Assembly (NCBI GenBank): GCA_016125155.1
Contig: WGMI01000013.1
Location: 62,001-126,000, forward strand
Source of the DNA: a bacterium
GTDB lineage: Bacteria > Bacteroidota > Bacteroidia > Flavobacteriales > Schleiferiaceae
Length of the DNA stretch: 64,000 nt
Reading direction: 5' to 3'
This document shows, piece by piece, positions 18,893-27,396 of this stretch. Every line of letters begins with the position of its first letter. Positions within the stretch are counted from its first letter, which is position 1. A program made the translations under genes and the position numbers. The notes under the pieces were generated by a model. That model saw only the letters and a program-made list of their open reading frames with translations. It was not told the DNA's origin and did not search any database.

Positions 18893-19944
18893 GCCACGAA
18901 CTGCCCCATATCGCGTTCAGCCTCGGAGACCCCGCCGGCACTGGACCCGAGGTATTGCTCAAAGCCTTGAGCGACGAGCGTTTGCTCGAGTTGATGGTGC
19001 CCATTGTGCACGCGGAAAAGCGAACCCTTCTCGGGATGGCCAAACGGCTCGGCATGCTCGAGCCTGCCTTGCTGACCCTGCGCAAAGACGAAAAACCCCG
19101 GCCCGGAAAGATCTGGATTCGCCCGGTTTGGGAAGAGGAATACGCCCCCCAACCCGGACAACCCGAGCCCGAGGGCGCGCACAAAGCTTATGCCTCGCTG
19201 CAATCGGCTTTGGAAGAAGTGCGCAGCGGAGGGTCCCACGCCTTGGTCACCCTGCCCGTCGACAAATCGCGCATTGCCACTGTAGCGCCCGGATTTACAG
19301 GGCATACCGGGATGTTGGGAAAAGCGCTTCAATCGGACCCGCTCATGATTCTGTGTTCGGAAAGCCTGCGCGTAGCATTGGTCACCGAGCACATCCCCCT
19401 CGAGCAGGTCAGCGCTCAGCTGAGTACCGCGCGCATTCTATCGAAAATCCAAAAACTGAACGAAGCCTTGCGCTCCGATTTCGGACTGGGGCGCGGGAAA
19501 ATTGCCGTGCTCGGGCTCAACCCCCACAATGGTGATGGGGGCTTGATGGGAAACCAGGAAACCGAGGTCATCCAACCCGCTATTGCAGCCGCTCGGGCGT
19601 CTGGCATCCTCGTCTTTGGACCCTACGCGGCCGATGGCTTCTTTGGGAGCGGGGCGTATGCCGAATTCGATGCCGTATTGGCGCAATACCACGACCAGGG
19701 GTTGATTCCCTTCAAGGCGCTCAATTTTGAATCAGGGGTCAACTACACTGCTGGCTTGCCGTTGGTGCGCACCTCACCCGATCACGGCACCGCATTTGGC
19801 ATAGCCGGAAAAGGCGAAGCCTCTGCCCAAAGCCTGCTCGAATCGATGTACTTGGCCATCGACGTGCTCCGCAACCGTTCGGCACACAACCTGGCGAGTG
19901 CTGCCCCCCTGCCCTTCGGAAAAAAAGGCAAAAAAGACCGCTAA
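18889..19944 (+). CDS. pdxA: 4-Hydroxythreonine-4-phosphate dehydrogenase
   Basis: NAD-dependent enzyme that oxidises 4-phosphohydroxythreonine in the DXP-dependent pyridoxal phosphate pathway; its product is used by PdxJ, also encoded here at 39781. It has 351 residues with GDPAGTGPEV at the N-terminus, the metal-binding His in GFTGHTGMLG, GLNPHNGDGG, and YHDQGLIPFK. ATG 18889 overlaps the pepA stop by four bases; the longer open frame back to 18655 only reads through pepA out of frame. Its stop overlaps the convergent mce stop by four bases. Confidence 0.95.
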   Translation: MSHELPHIAFSLGDPAGTGPEVLLKALSDERLLELMVPIVHAEKRTLLGMAKRLGMLEPALLTLRKDEKPRPGKIWIRPVWEEEYAPQPGQPEPEGAHKAYASLQSALEEVRSGGSHALVTLPVDKSRIATVAPGFTGHTGMLGKALQSDPLMILCSESLRVALVTEHIPLEQVSAQLSTARILSKIQKLNEALRSDFGLGRGKIAVLGLNPHNGDGGLMGNQETEVIQPAIAAARASGILVFGPYAADGFFGSGAYAEFDAVLAQYHDQGLIPFKALNFESGVNYTAGLPLVRTSPDHGTAFGIAGKGEASAQSLLESMYLAIDVLRNRSAHNLASAAPLPFGKKGKKDR

Positions 19945-20360
19945 ACCGCCGGGGTGGCTTCGGGGTCGTCCATGCACAATTCGAGCAAGACCCCACCCGC
20001 GCTTTTGGGATGGACAAAAGCCACGAGCTTGCCATCGGCGCCTTTTTTGGGCTGTTCGTTGAGCAGCGAAAAACCCATGGATTTGAGCCGGTTCATTTCG
20101 GCTTCGATGTCGTGGACCGCAAACGCGACATGGTGTATCCCGGCCCCGCGTTTTTCGAGGCTCTTGGCGATGGGGCTCTCGGGTCCGGTGGCCTCGAGCA
20201 ATTCGATTTTGTTCGGACCACACTGAAGGAAAGCCGTTCGGACTTGTTCGGATTCGACGGTTTCAATTTTGTAGACCGCAGTGCCCAGCAGGGCTTCAAA
20301 CAGCGGTATGGACCCTTCCAAGTCGGCAACAGCGATACCAAGGTGTTCGACATGGGTCAT
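19941..20360 (-). CDS. mce: Methylmalonyl-CoA epimerase
   Basis: A 139-residue VOC-fold enzyme interconverting (R)- and (S)-methylmalonyl-CoA in propionate metabolism. Metal-ligand segments are VEHLGIAV near the start, IHHVAFAV in the middle and GVLLELC at the end. Start overlaps the stop of the upstream ABC exporter gene as ATGA, so the two are translationally coupled. Methylmalonyl-CoA mutase is not in the window. Confidence 0.93.
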   Translation of the reverse strand: MTHVEHLGIAVADLEGSIPLFEALLGTAVYKIETVESEQVRTAFLQCGPNKIELLEATGPESPIAKSLEKRGAGIHHVAFAVHDIEAEMNRLKSMGFSLLNEQPKKGADGKLVAFVHPKSAGGVLLELCMDDPEATPAV

Positions 20361-22186
20361 GATTCGGAAAAGGTTTGTAGTTCGATGAGCCGGGCGTAGG
20401 TACCGCCCAGATCGAGCAATTGGACGTGGGTTCCTCGCTCGATGATGCGGCCTTGATCGAGGACCAAAATGAGATCGGCGTGCTGCACAGTGCTGAGGCG
20501 GTGTGCAATGACCAGCGATGTCCGGTTTTTCATCAAACGGACCAAGGCGTCTTGAACGAGGCGCTCCGATTCGGTATCCAAAGCCGAAGTGGCCTCGTCG
20601 AGGATCAGGATGGGTGGGTTCTTGAGGACCGCTCGGGCAATGGCCAAACGCTGCCGTTGACCCCCGCTGAGCATCATACCCCCATCTCCTATCGGTGTAT
20701 CGTAGCCCATCGGAAGTTTGGCCACAAACTCGTGGGCGTGGGCCACCCGGGCCGCCTGCTCGACTTCTTCCTGCGCAGCCTCGGGTTTGCCGAGAGCGAT
20801 GTTGTTGCGCACGGTGTCGTTGAACAGCACGCTCTCTTGGCTTACCAAGCCCATTTGCCGGCGCAATCCACTCAGGGTAAGATCCCGAACATCGATTCCA
20901 TCGATCGAAATGCGACCGGCCGTGACGTCGTAAAAGCGGGGGAGCAATTGGGCAATGGTGGTTTTACCGCTTCCGCTTTGCCCCACCAGGGCGATCGAAC
21001 TGCCCTTGGGAATGTCAAAGGAGAGTTCTTGCAGCACTTCCCGATCGGGTTGATAGGCAAACCGAACCGACTCGAAGCGAATGCGGTCCGCAAACACGCC
21101 AGGCTCTGCTGCATCGGGCTTTTGCCGTATGGGATTTTCGGCGTCGAGCACTTCAAAAATTCGCTCGGCCGAGGCCCGACCTTTTTGAACCTGATAACTG
21201 GCCTTGGAAAGCGCCTTGGCGGGCGCCTGCATCTGATAGAAAAACAAGATGTACGCAATAAACTGTTCGAGGTGAAAGTGATCCGAGCGCAGCACCTCGC
21301 GCCCTCCAAACCATATCACAGCCGCCATCACCATAGACCCCATGACCTCGCTGATCGGAGAGGCCAAGTCGCCCTTGCGCAACACGCGGTTCATCAAGCG
21401 GAAGTGTTCTTCGTTGGCTTTGTCGAATTGCTCCGCCTTGCTCTGTTCGGCGTTAAACGCCTTGATGATTCTCAAACCGCTGATGCTTTCTTCGGCCAGC
21501 GAAAGCAAATGGCCCATTCGGTTTTGGGCCTTGGACGAAGACCGCCTAAGGCTCTTGCCAATGCGTGTCACCACGAACGACACCAACGGAAGCAAAATGA
21601 GCACGAAGAGGGTGAGCGGGGTGCTCATCCAAAACAAGACCGTCAACGAGCCGATTATCATCAAGGGCTCCCGAAACACCGTCTCGATGAGCGTAACCAA
21701 CGCATATTCAATTTCGCGCAGATCACCGCTCATGCGCGACATCAAATCGCCCTTGCGCTGTTCGTTGAAATAACCGAGCGGCAAACCGAGCATGCGGTTG
21801 TGTAAATCGCGGCGCAAATCGCGGGAAATCCCGTTGCGGAGCGGAGCCACCGAATACAACGCCAAATAGTGAAAGGTGTTCTTGAGCAAAAACACCACGA
21901 CGACCCAGAGCGCTGTAAACATGAGTGCCCCGCTTTGACCGTGTTCGGCGGTATAGTGCGCCATGGCTCCGTAAAAACGTTGCTGAAGCCCCGCAATCCA
22001 GACATTTCCCCCCGCGGCCGCGGCCAGTTCGGAGGGGTCTTGTCCAAAAATGACCTGCAGAGCCGGAATAATCAACCCGACCGAAAACAGCGAAAAAAGA
22101 ACCGAAAGGAGGTTAAAAACCGTGTTGAGTGCGATGGGAGCCGAATAGGCCCTGAGCCGCGGGAGCAGACGCCGAAAGGGATTCAC
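20357..22186 (-). CDS. MsbA-like ABC exporter (fused permease and ATPase)
   Basis: About 609 residues: six transmembrane helices (about 1-320) and a nucleotide-binding domain with Walker A GQSGSGKTT, Q-loop VSQESVLF, signature LSGGQRQRLAIARA, Walker B ILILDEATSALD and H-loop IAHRLST. It works as a homodimer, exporting lipids or drugs. The GTG at 22186 (MNPFRRLLPRLRAYS) is preferred, because the longer open frame to 22336 runs through the divergent rbfA promoter and adds non-membrane residues. A TATCTTTG box ends four bases before this GTG, which implies a leaderless message. Confidence 0.88.
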   Translation of the reverse strand: MNPFRRLLPRLRAYSAPIALNTVFNLLSVLFSLFSVGLIIPALQVIFGQDPSELAAAAGGNVWIAGLQQRFYGAMAHYTAEHGQSGALMFTALWVVVVFLLKNTFHYLALYSVAPLRNGISRDLRRDLHNRMLGLPLGYFNEQRKGDLMSRMSGDLREIEYALVTLIETVFREPLMIIGSLTVLFWMSTPLTLFVLILLPLVSFVVTRIGKSLRRSSSKAQNRMGHLLSLAEESISGLRIIKAFNAEQSKAEQFDKANEEHFRLMNRVLRKGDLASPISEVMGSMVMAAVIWFGGREVLRSDHFHLEQFIAYILFFYQMQAPAKALSKASYQVQKGRASAERIFEVLDAENPIRQKPDAAEPGVFADRIRFESVRFAYQPDREVLQELSFDIPKGSSIALVGQSGSGKTTIAQLLPRFYDVTAGRISIDGIDVRDLTLSGLRRQMGLVSQESVLFNDTVRNNIALGKPEAAQEEVEQAARVAHAHEFVAKLPMGYDTPIGDGGMMLSGGQRQRLAIARAVLKNPPILILDEATSALDTESERLVQDALVRLMKNRTSLVIAHRLSTVQHADLILVLDQGRIIERGTHVQLLDLGGTYARLIELQTFSES

Positions 22187-22190
22187 CAAA

Positions 22191-22198
22191 CAAAGATA
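22191..22198 (-). promoter_or_regulatory. Putative -7 element of the ABC exporter gene
   Basis: TATCTTTG on the minus strand, four bases from the chosen GTG start. It stands back to back with the rbfA box at 22217-22224, with 18 bases between them. Confidence 0.45.
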
Positions 22199-22216
22199 GT
22201 CGGGAAGCGGATGTGC

Positions 22217-22224
22217 TAAATTTG
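22217..22224 (+). promoter_or_regulatory. Putative -7 element of rbfA
   Basis: TAAATTTG, exact TAnnTTTG match, 50 bases before the rbfA ATG. The -33 element would overlap the divergent box, and no TTG is seen there. Confidence 0.45.
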
Positions 22225-22274
22225 AGGTCTCTCCACCTGCGCTCCAACGAATGCGCACACGGGAGCTCCACCCT

Positions 22275-22694
22275 ATGGAATCCGAACGACTCAAGAAAGT
22301 CCAATCCCTGCTCGAACAAGAACTCTCCGGGGTCATTCAGCGCATCGCCAAAGACCATTTTCGTGGCATTCTGTTCAGTGTAACCCGCGTAAAGCTCTCT
22401 CCCGATTTGAGTCTGGCCCGGGTGTACGTCAGCATCTTTCCCGTTTCCGACAAAAAGGCCGCGCTCGAAGCGCTGGACGAGCACCATGCCGAAATCAAGC
22501 TCCAACTCGGTCGATCGCTCAGACATCAGTTGCGCATTATGCCCGAGCTGAGACTGGTCCTTGACGACTCGCTCGACTACGAGGAAAACATCGATCGATT
22601 GTTGAAGGGCGAAGGAGAAAACCCCCTAAAACCCCGCCCGAAAACCCGTCCTGAAGCCCGGGACCCGGGAGAATCTGGAGATACGAACCCGTGA
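22275..22694 (+). CDS. rbfA: Ribosome-binding factor A
   Basis: A 139-residue KH-like factor for 16S rRNA 5'-end maturation and 30S assembly. The start MESERLKKVQSLLEQELSGVIQ and the segment VTRVKLSPDLSLARVYVSIFP are typical; the C-terminal tail after residue 110 is Pro/Arg-rich. ATG 22275 is preferred to 22251 because family members begin at this position. Its TGA overlaps the GTG start of the permease gene (GTGA). Confidence 0.93.
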   Translation: MESERLKKVQSLLEQELSGVIQRIAKDHFRGILFSVTRVKLSPDLSLARVYVSIFPVSDKKAALEALDEHHAEIKLQLGRSLRHQLRIMPELRLVLDDSLDYEENIDRLLKGEGENPLKPRPKTRPEARDPGESGDTNP

Positions 22695-23935
22695 AAGCGG
22701 AATACCGCATTGCCCGTCGGTATTTGCGACCGGGAAAAAGACCCGGAATCCGTGGAAAAATCGGTGCCATTCAGTGGATCCAAGGGGTTTCGATTGCCGG
22801 GGTCGGCGTGGGCGCCGCGGCCCTGATCCTCGTGCTCTCCGCATTCAACGGGCTCGAAGATTTGGTTCGCTCTTTTTACGACCGCTTCGATCCCGATCTC
22901 AAAGTGGTTCCGGTACTGGGGAAGACCTTTGAGGTGTCTGAGATTGAATGGACTGCCATTCAACGGGTTCCAGGCGTTGACCGGGCGTCCAAGGCCTTGG
23001 AAGACAAAATCCTCCTCAAACACGGAGACTACGAACGCATTGGGGTATTCAAAGGAGTCGACTCGAGCTATGGTGCGGTGAATGCCCTATCCGACTGCAT
23101 CGTGGCTGGGAGCTACACCCCCAACCAACCCGAGGCAGGGTTGCTCGGCATTGGGTTGGCCTATCGGCTGGGCTATCACCCCCAAGAGTCGGAGGCGGGG
23201 CTGTTGCTCTTTGTGCCCAAACGCGGCATGCCAGGTCCCGCCGAATGGATGGATTCCTACCGCAGCCTTCGATTTGCCCCCCAGGCCATTTTCAGCGTTC
23301 AGCCCGAGTTTGACGATGTGTTTGCGATGGGTTCCCTCGATATGGCACACTCGCTGTTCGACCGGAAACCGGCCGAAGTAAGCGCCGTGGAAATCCGACT
23401 CGAACCCGGGGCCGCTCCAGAACGGGTGAAGAGCGACATCGCCTCCTTGCTCAAGGCCGACATCCGCGTCCTCGACCGAGACGAACAACAGTCGACCGTA
23501 TTTAAAGTGCTGAAAAGCGAGGGATTATTGACCTACCTTATTCTCGCCTTGACCCTCGGCATTGCGTGTTTTACGCTTTTCGGCACCTTGTCCATGGCCA
23601 TGCTCGAAAAGAAATCGGAACTCTTCAGCCTGTGGACCCTCGGCATGGAACGATCGGCCCTCCAGCGCATTTTCTGGGTTCGAGGGCTGCAGATTACCGC
23701 TTGGGGCGGAGGGTTGGGCTTGCTGATCGGGTCCCTGCTCGTCTTCGCCCAAGATCGCTTTCACTGGGTACGGCTCGGCAGCGGATACGCGGTCGATGCC
23801 TATCCGGTGCGCCTCTCAGCCGACGACGTATTCTTGGTTCTAGGCACCTTGCTCTTGCTCGGAGGGCTAGTGAGTTGGTTGGGCAGTCGGGGTGTACCCC
23901 GCTTTGGTCAGACTGCGATGAGGCGGCTCGACTGA
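22691..23935 (+). CDS. FtsX/LolC-E-like ABC transporter permease
   Basis: A 414-residue inner-membrane protein: an N-terminal helix (GVSIAGVGVGAAALILVLSA), a large periplasmic MacB-like domain (about residues 55-265) and three C-terminal helices (LTYLILALTLGIACFTLF, GLQITAWGGGLGLLIGSLLV, VFLVLGTLLLLGGLVSW). This is the arrangement of LolC/LolE, which pass lipoproteins to LolA. No ATPase partner lies beside it. It starts with GTG 22691, overlapping the rbfA stop, and overlaps the end of convergent dus by 28 bases. Confidence 0.85.
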   Translation: MKAEYRIARRYLRPGKRPGIRGKIGAIQWIQGVSIAGVGVGAAALILVLSAFNGLEDLVRSFYDRFDPDLKVVPVLGKTFEVSEIEWTAIQRVPGVDRASKALEDKILLKHGDYERIGVFKGVDSSYGAVNALSDCIVAGSYTPNQPEAGLLGIGLAYRLGYHPQESEAGLLLFVPKRGMPGPAEWMDSYRSLRFAPQAIFSVQPEFDDVFAMGSLDMAHSLFDRKPAEVSAVEIRLEPGAAPERVKSDIASLLKADIRVLDRDEQQSTVFKVLKSEGLLTYLILALTLGIACFTLFGTLSMAMLEKKSELFSLWTLGMERSALQRIFWVRGLQITAWGGGLGLLIGSLLVFAQDRFHWVRLGSGYAVDAYPVRLSADDVFLVLGTLLLLGGLVSWLGSRGVPRFGQTAMRRLD

Positions 23936-24894
23936 ATCCCGTCGAGGAGTGCGTACAATCGATCGAGTTCTTCGCAGGTGACGAGTTCTTGACGTACTTC
24001 TTTGAAATGCGGCATGCCTTTGAAATAGTTGGCATAGTGCCTCCGGGTTTCTACGATGCCCGTGCGGACACCTTTCCATTCCACGGCCATTTCCAAATGC
24101 CGTTTGGCCACGCGAGCGCGCTCTTCCACAGAAGGCGGCTCAGGCAAGGTGCCAAAGGCCAGAAAGTGCTTCACTTCGTTAAAAAACCAAGGATGCCCAA
24201 TACTGGCCCGGCCGATCATGACCCCATCGACCCCATAGCGCTGTTTCATTTCGAGCGCTTTCTGAGGCGTATCGACGTCTCCGTTTCCGAAGATGGGAAT
24301 CTGCATTCGGGGGTTGGCTTTGACGGCCCCAATCAAGGTCCAGTCGGCTTCTCCTTTGTACATCTGCATCCGCGTGCGACCGTGGATGGAGAGAGCCTTG
24401 ATGCCGACGTCCTGGAGCCGCTCGGCCACATCGACGATGAACTTGGTCTCCTCGCTCCAACCGAGACGGGTCTTGACCGTAACGGGCAAGGGCGATGCCT
24501 TGACAATTTCGGCGGTCATGCGAATCATCTTCGGGATGTCTTGCAAAATCCCCGCTCCAGCACCTTTGCACGCCACGTTTTTGACTGGACAACCATAGTT
24601 GATGTCGATCAAATCGGGCTGGGCGGCCACGGCAATTTCCGTAGCCTGCCGCATGCTTTCGATTTCGCTCCCAAAAATTTGAATCCCGATAGGGCGCTCG
24701 TATTCGAAGATGTCGAGTTTCTTGAGGCTCTTGGCTGCATCTCGGATGAGGCCCTCGCTCGAGATGAACTCGGTGTACATCAAATCCGCACCCTGTTCTT
24801 TACACAACCGCCGAAACGGAGGGTCGCTGACGTCCTCCATGGGCGCCAGCAACAGCGGAAAATCGGGAAGTTCTATGGAATCGATGCGGACCAC
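23908..24894 (-). CDS. dus: tRNA-dihydrouridine synthase
   Basis: FMN/NADPH enzyme reducing uridines in the tRNA D-loop. Motifs: LLLAPMEDVSD, DINYGCPVKNVACKGAGAG with the catalytic Cys, TVKTRLGW, SIHGRTRMQMYKG, GNGDV and VMIGRASIGHPWFF. A TACCTTTG box at 24919-24912 lies inside the longer possible reading frame (TTG 24924), so the GTG at 24894 (MVRIDSIELPDFPLLLAPM, about 328 residues) is the more likely start. The 3' end overlaps the convergent permease gene by 28 bases. Confidence 0.92.
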   Translation of the reverse strand: MVRIDSIELPDFPLLLAPMEDVSDPPFRRLCKEQGADLMYTEFISSEGLIRDAAKSLKKLDIFEYERPIGIQIFGSEIESMRQATEIAVAAQPDLIDINYGCPVKNVACKGAGAGILQDIPKMIRMTAEIVKASPLPVTVKTRLGWSEETKFIVDVAERLQDVGIKALSIHGRTRMQMYKGEADWTLIGAVKANPRMQIPIFGNGDVDTPQKALEMKQRYGVDGVMIGRASIGHPWFFNEVKHFLAFGTLPEPPSVEERARVAKRHLEMAVEWKGVRTGIVETRRHYANYFKGMPHFKEVRQELVTCEELDRLYALLDGIQSSRLIAV

Positions 24895-24911
24895 GGCTTC
24901 GCTAACTTGCG

Positions 24912-24919
24912 CAAAGGTA
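24912..24919 (-). promoter_or_regulatory. Putative -7 element of dus
   Basis: TACCTTTG on the minus strand, exact consensus, 17 bases before the GTG start at 24894. It argues against the more upstream TTG start. Confidence 0.45.
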
Positions 24920-24940
24920 GTCAACCCCTTGTAGTCCCCC

Positions 24941-25855
24941 TTGAAAGGCCTGTTTGCCGACCGCAGTTTCGGCTTTAAAATGCTGCTTTTGTTGTTGTTC
25001 GCCGTCTTTTTCGGCAGCTTGTTTCAATTGTTTGGAGCGGGTCTGGCGGCATACTTGAACGGGGACTTGGACGAACTTCTTTCGATGTTTGAACGGGGCA
25101 CCTTGGTCTCCATCGACTTCAACGACCGAAAAGCCCTCAGAGCCCTACAGTTTTTTAGCACCAGCGGATTGTTTTTGATCGGCCCGGGGGTGTATGCCTA
25201 CCTCGCCTTTCGAGAACCTGCTCGAGCATTGGGGCTGGGGGCGCCTACTGCATGGATTTCGCTGGGGCTGGCTGTATCCGGTACCCTATGTTTTTCGCCC
25301 TTGATCGACCAATTGGTGCAGGGCTCCCAAGCCTTGATCGATTGGTGGATTCCGTCCTCGTGGGCAGGGCGTTTCCACGGCATGATGGATACATCAGAAC
25401 AGACCATCGAGGCTTTGATTGCGAGCGAACACTGGACCGAGCGCATAGAGACCCTTATAGTCGTAGCGTGTTTGCCCGCCATGGCGGAGGAGCTTTTGTT
25501 CCGGGGGGTGGTGCAAACCGAATTGTTGCGAGCGGGTCTCAGGCCGGTCTGGGCCCTCACCGGCGTGGCTCTGTTGTTCGCGTTGGTTCATGCTCAGCCC
25601 TACCACGTTTTGCCCCTGTTCGTCTTTGGTCTCTTTTTGGGATGGATGCGGTGGAAAAGCGGGAATCTGTGGTATTCGATTTCGGTACACTTTGCGAACA
25701 ACGCCTTGGTGCTCTGGGGAATGTGGTATACGGAACCGCCAACGTCTACAGAACCCGAATGGGCCCTTGTCGATCTGGGCCTCGCCGTGTTGTGGGCAAC
25801 ACTGGGGGCTGCCTTGCTTTGGGGATTCGCGCGCAGTTTGCGGACAACGGTATAA
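24941..25855 (+). CDS. CPBP-family intramembrane metalloprotease
   Basis: A 304-residue membrane protein of the CAAX-prenyl-protease-2 / bacteriocin-processing (Abi) family. The three motifs are present: AEELLFRG (EExxxR), FALVHAQ (FxxxH) and ISVHFANNAL (HxxxN), which form the intramembrane metal site. About seven to eight hydrophobic helices. The start is a TTG at 24941; no earlier in-frame ATG is seen. Substrate unknown. It is followed by a strong terminator shared with the convergent exbD gene. Confidence 0.85.
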   Translation: MKGLFADRSFGFKMLLLLLFAVFFGSLFQLFGAGLAAYLNGDLDELLSMFERGTLVSIDFNDRKALRALQFFSTSGLFLIGPGVYAYLAFREPARALGLGAPTAWISLGLAVSGTLCFSPLIDQLVQGSQALIDWWIPSSWAGRFHGMMDTSEQTIEALIASEHWTERIETLIVVACLPAMAEELLFRGVVQTELLRAGLRPVWALTGVALLFALVHAQPYHVLPLFVFGLFLGWMRWKSGNLWYSISVHFANNALVLWGMWYTEPPTSTEPEWALVDLGLAVLWATLGAALLWGFARSLRTTV

Positions 25856-25890
25856 AAAAAGCCCGCTTGGACTTCAAGCAGGCTCTTCTT
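25854..25890. terminator. Bidirectional rho-independent terminator
   Basis: GCCCGCTTG (25861-25869) pairs with CAAGCAGGC (25875-25883) around a five-base loop, one mismatch. Seven A residues flank the left side, giving a T-run for the minus-strand exbD transcript; a T-rich TCTTCTT follows on the right for the plus-strand protease gene. Confidence 0.75.
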
Positions 25891-25905
25891 CAGATCGTCC
25901 TAGTA

Positions 25906-26385
25906 TTAACGGTCGCTGAAGATCTCTCCTTTGCGGGTTGAATAGTTAATTTTCAACATCTGGGCTTTGCGCAACTCTTGTTTGATGTCGGTCACCAAGC
26001 CCATTTTCACTTCTTTGTCCGCCTTGATCGACACCGTCAGCAAAGCCCGCTCGGCCTCGTTGATGGCTTCCCGCTCCGTAATGGCCCACTGGCCGATTTC
26101 GTTGAGCTTGGCGTAGCTGTCGTTTAACTGCAAACGGGGTTCGCTCCCGAACTGACCGCGCAAAAATGCTTTCGGAGCACCCACGTAGATGTAGGACACC
26201 AAACTCTTGCGCTCGAGTTTTTCAATCTCGGTGGCATACGGCTTGCGGTTGTCGACCAACAGCGTCACTTCACGCATGGTTGTTGTAACCATGAAGAAGA
26301 ACAAGAGGATGAACACAATATCGGGCAATGAGGCAGTCGAAATGGCCGGTGTAGCCTTAGCGCCGCCTTTCTTGAACTTTGACAT
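25906..26385 (-). CDS. ExbD/TolR-type biopolymer transport protein
   Basis: A 159-residue inner-membrane protein with a short cytosolic tail, one transmembrane helix (LPDIVFILLFFFMVTT, with the conserved Asp that carries protons) and a periplasmic domain. It works with ExbB to energise TonB or Tol. It is the last gene of the exbB-membrane protein-exbD-exbD cluster, two bases after the first exbD, and runs into the terminator at 25883-25861. Confidence 0.9.
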   Translation of the reverse strand: MSKFKKGGAKATPAISTASLPDIVFILLFFFMVTTTMREVTLLVDNRKPYATEIEKLERKSLVSYIYVGAPKAFLRGQFGSEPRLQLNDSYAKLNEIGQWAITEREAINEAERALLTVSIKADKEVKMGLVTDIKQELRKAQMLKINYSTRKGEIFSDR

Positions 26386-26387
26386 AA

Positions 26388-26933
26388 TTATCCGCCTCCA
26401 AGGTTTACGGGTTCTGCTTCCGAGATTTTCTGAGGATAAAACTCTTGAATCTCTTTTTTCTGTTTCTCCGTCAAATCGTCAAAATTCTTTCCAAAACGCT
26501 TGTCGGATTCTTCATCTCTCAACTCGTTGTACGCAGCGGTCAATTCGTTCTGAACCGCAATGAACATTTCGTACGAGGTGCCTCGGTCGTTTTGAAGCGA
26601 AATAACCGCCTTCTGGGGGTTGTCCGAATAGTTCTCCAAGCGCCCGAAGTTGCTGATAAACCGCTTGGCTTCCGCCCGCAGGTCCTTAACGTCCATGTAA
26701 TCGTCTTCGACAAATAGGTTGTCGTTTGAATTGATCAGGACGACAAACACGTTTTTCTCCTTAATCGGGGGAGGAGGCGGCAAATTCTCAGGCAAAATGG
26801 GCGGCAACTTCCGCGCAATGCCCGTGTCAGTATCCATGGTCGTTGTGACCAAGAAAAAAATCAAGAGCAGGAAGGCGATGTCGGCCATCGATCCTGCATT
26901 GATTTCGGGTGTACTTCGGCGGCGGGATGCCAT
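26388..26933 (-). CDS. ExbD/TolR-type biopolymer transport protein (longer paralogue)
   Basis: A 181-residue ExbD-family protein: MADIAFLLLIFFLVTTTM contains the transmembrane helix and its conserved Asp, followed by a proline-rich stretch (LPPPPPIKEKN) and a periplasmic domain longer than that of its neighbour, with a C-terminal Lys/Glu-rich extension. Pairs of non-identical ExbDs next to one ExbB are usual in Bacteroidota. Ten bases separate it from the upstream small membrane protein gene. Confidence 0.9.
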   Translation of the reverse strand: MASRRRSTPEINAGSMADIAFLLLIFFLVTTTMDTDTGIARKLPPILPENLPPPPPIKEKNVFVVLINSNDNLFVEDDYMDVKDLRAEAKRFISNFGRLENYSDNPQKAVISLQNDRGTSYEMFIAVQNELTAAYNELRDEESDKRFGKNFDDLTEKQKKEIQEFYPQKISEAEPVNLGGG

Positions 26934-26943
26934 GGCAGTCGAT

Positions 26944-27390
26944 TTACTTAAAGAACCTCGTTACCTCGCTGTACACAATGCTGGCTACGGCGGCCCCCAA
27001 AGAGAGGAACATAGCATTGAGACCCATTCCGGACAACTTGCTCATTTGTTCGGTGACGTTTTTATCCGCTGGATATTGCACATAGTCCGCGCCCGAAGCG
27101 GTTAGGTACGAAATCAGCAACAAGACACCCAAAACGCCCAAACCAATCAAGCTGTTCCGCGCGGCTTTGGGATTGCCGACAATTTGCATCACCGAAACCA
27201 GAACCACAGCCAGTACAGCGACAATAAGAACGACATAGGCCAACCCCATAAAGGGAGCCACAAGGCTGTTCTGAATTCCCGCGCTTTCTTCTATGGCCGT
27301 ATCGCCCTTGGAAAGCACCAGGATGAAGAACACCCCGGCCAGCACCATCAGCGCGATTTTGACCAGATTGACAATGCGTTGAATACCCAT
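26944..27390 (-). CDS. Small membrane protein of the ExbB-ExbD cluster
   Basis: A 148-residue protein with about four hydrophobic helices: IALMVLAGVFFILVLS, MGLAYVVLIVAVLAVVLVSV, LIGLGVLGVLLLISYL and NAMFLSLGAAVASIVY. No enzymatic motif. It sits between exbB (six-base gap) and the two exbD genes, an arrangement seen in other Bacteroidota, which suggests a structural or assembly part of the proton channel; that role is inference. Confidence 0.75.
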   Translation of the reverse strand: MGIQRIVNLVKIALMVLAGVFFILVLSKGDTAIEESAGIQNSLVAPFMGLAYVVLIVAVLAVVLVSVMQIVGNPKAARNSLIGLGVLGVLLLISYLTASGADYVQYPADKNVTEQMSKLSGMGLNAMFLSLGAAVASIVYSEVTRFFK

Positions 27391-27396
27391 GGCAGA